From positions 1 through 32,545 of the forward strand of contig JAZRZU010000134.1 of assembly GCA_045601465.1 (NCBI GenBank): DNA of 32,545 nt. Reading direction: 5' to 3'. The position numbers were made by a program, and so were the translations under genes. Source of the DNA: RGIG3009 sp045601465 (GTDB lineage Bacteria; Bacillota; Clostridia; Oscillospirales; Acutalibacteraceae). The stretch's first letter is position 1, and each line of letters starts with the position of its first letter. Below, one piece after another: positions 31,788-32,545 of this stretch. The notes beneath the pieces are model-generated. The model searched no databases. It was not told where the DNA came from and was given only the letters and a program-made list of their open reading frames with translations.

Positions 31788-32273
31788 TCAAGGAAAAATA
31801 AGAATTTTCTTTTTCTTGTGTTTTGCATAATCAAGAGCAATTTTTGTGCCGCTTTTCCGAGTAGTAGGCGCATTCAATTCGTCGTAATAAGCAATGCAAA
31901 AGTTGCTATTGTCGATCATTTCATAATTACGCTTAACGTAGGCGGCACGGCCTGCGTTCATGATCTTTTCGGGATAATAGGTATCCTCGTAGCTCTCTAA
32001 CAAATAATCTTTATACTGCTCACTTATACACGGATATTCCGCCCGTACGTAAACCCGTTTTACGTACGGGTATTTTTCTTTTATTTGGCTCACGAGTTCA
32101 AGGCATAAACTATTAAATCGGCTTTTACTTCCAAAAAGAAACGTGTCAACGTGTTCGTCCACAATCAATTTTTCGATCGTTTCACATAAACGAATCTTTA
32201 ATTTCTCGGTTTCGTTTATCGTTCTATGACCAACAAAACAACACGCTTGACTTTCCTTTTCTAAAAACTTCAT
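31788..32273 (-). CDS. SLOG-superfamily protein (DUF1273/YpsA-like)
   Basis: A 161-residue protein with the SLOG-type start ACCFVGHR, a Rossmann-like alternation of strands and helices (TFLFGSKSRFNSLCLELV, KRVYVRAEYP) and a C-terminal GTKIALDYAKHKKKKILIF typical of this nucleotide-binding superfamily. The group includes predicted sensors of nucleotide ligands, often in conflict or mobile contexts, but many are chromosomal with no known role. An ATG at 32271-32273 is chosen for its GAGAGGG site; 28 more in-frame codons upstream are AT-rich filler. Codon use is more AT-rich than that of its neighbours. It is divergent from an RHH regulator. Confidence 0.75.
   Translation of the reverse strand: MKFLEKESQACCFVGHRTINETEKLKIRLCETIEKLIVDEHVDTFLFGSKSRFNSLCLELVSQIKEKYPYVKRVYVRAEYPCISEQYKDYLLESYEDTYYPEKIMNAGRAAYVKRNYEMIDNSNFCIAYYDELNAPTTRKSGTKIALDYAKHKKKKILIFP
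32042..32086 (+). repeat. Perfect 12-bp inverted repeat with T-tract inside the SLOG gene
   Basis: CCCGTACGTAAA (32042-32053) is mirrored exactly by TTTACGTACGGG (32059-32070), loop of 5 nt. On the plus strand, antisense to the SLOG gene, it is followed by TATTTTTCTTTTATTT, the form of an intrinsic terminator. Confidence 0.7.
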
Positions 32274-32342
32274 GAAATTCCCTCTCAAATATTTTGAATA
32301 TACTATATATCTATTTTTGACATTATAACACATAATACATCT

Positions 32343-32369
32343 AAAATAAATATACAATATATTTATTTT
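32343..32369. promoter_or_regulatory. Perfect palindrome before the RHH gene, probable operator
   Basis: AAAATAAATATA (32343-32354) and TATATTTATTTT (32358-32369) match exactly over 12 bp with a 3-nt centre (CAA). It ends against the AGGTGAT ribosome site of the RHH gene and lies 70 bases from the SLOG start. Ribbon-helix-helix proteins commonly bind such symmetric AT-rich sites to control their own genes. Confidence 0.6.
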
Positions 32370-32380
32370 GAGGTGATTGC

Positions 32381-32545
32381 ATGTCTGTTAAAAGTGTATC
32401 TATCAGAATCGAAGAGGAAATGCTGAACAAGATTGCATATATTGCCGACTACGAAGGCAGAAGTGTCAACAGTCAAGTTCTCGTTTTGATCCGTGAAAGC
32501 ATAAAAGCCTTTGAGGATGCCAACGGTCCCATCGACGGTGATATT
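32381..32545 (+). CDS. Ribbon-helix-helix (Arc/CopG-type) protein, 5' part only
   Basis: The first 55 codons of a gene that runs off the right edge. The start SVSIRIEEEMLNKIAYIADY is the beta strand plus first helix of a ribbon-helix-helix fold and EGRSVNSQVLVLIRESIKAFE is the second helix with the conserved turn. Such proteins bind DNA as dimers; antitoxins are one common use, but no toxin partner can be seen. GAGGTGAT lies 5 nt before the ATG. Arc-like proteins of this size are usually 45-90 residues, so it may end just beyond the window. Confidence 0.8.
   Translation, partial: MSVKSVSIRIEEEMLNKIAYIADYEGRSVNSQVLVLIRESIKAFEDANGPIDGDI

Noticed and set aside
1..32545. tRNA, rRNA, CRISPR arrays, insertion sequences, phage genes
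   Set aside because: No repeat-spacer array, transposase, integrase or tRNA-like cloverleaf was seen in reading the gaps between genes on both strands.

Overview
The window looks like a chromosomal segment of an anaerobic, low-to-mid GC member of the Firmicutes (class Clostridia, plausibly a gut Oscillospirales/Ruminococcaceae-type organism). The reasons are an electron-bifurcating-type [FeFe] hydrogenase operon (hydC-hydB-hydA), the Rny-YmdB and TepA-FtsK/SpoIIIE neighbourhoods typical of Gram-positive genomes, LuxS, PgcA, archaeal-type phosphoglycerate mutase, OadG/OadB sodium-pump subunits, a DUF3798 lipoprotein, strong AGGAGG-type ribosome binding sites and consensus sigma-A promoters. 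The taxon is inferred from gene content only.

Layout. 1-4500: DNA maintenance and cell envelope: rarA (partial, minus), nth (plus), a small CmpB-like membrane protein, a G5/M23 peptidase, and an rluA-family/luxS operon (minus). 4500-9180: metG, tatD and pgcA on the plus strand, each with its own terminator. 9180-13860: the hydrogenase operon behind one promoter, with an unexplained folded element between hydC and hydB. 13860-15068: apgM, convergent. 15168-19560: oadG-oadB and pcrA. 19560-21280: a small DUF6514-like gene, an Xre-type regulator with a striking inverted repeat in front, and a 23-cysteine protein whose ribosome binding site lies inside a long predicted mRNA helix. 21282-28746: minus-strand housekeeping block tcdA, a 51-residue membrane microprotein, a ComEC-like metallo-beta-lactamase, ftsK, tepA, ymdB and rny. 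29083-31678: DUF3798 lipoprotein and pepD. 31740-32545: a more AT-rich edge carrying a SLOG-type protein divergent from a ribbon-helix-helix regulator (partial), with a perfect 12-bp inverted repeat between them.

How the parts work together. HydABC would couple H2 formation or use to NADH and ferredoxin. OadG/OadB are two membrane subunits of a sodium-pumping decarboxylase, with no catalytic or biotin subunit in view. Rny and YmdB belong to RNA turnover, RluA-type enzyme, TcdA and MetG to tRNA/rRNA function, and Nth, RarA, PcrA, FtsK to DNA upkeep. At least twelve promoters can be read directly, nearly all with a 17-nt spacer and many with a TTGCAA/TTGCAT -35 box.

The best candidates for undescribed biology are the folded element between hydC and hydB (9931-10052), the helix that buries the ribosome binding site of the cysteine-rich gene (20369-20444) with the regulator next to it, the palindrome over the hydrogenase promoter, and the SLOG/RHH locus at the right edge. 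No tRNA, rRNA, insertion sequence, phage or CRISPR array was seen.
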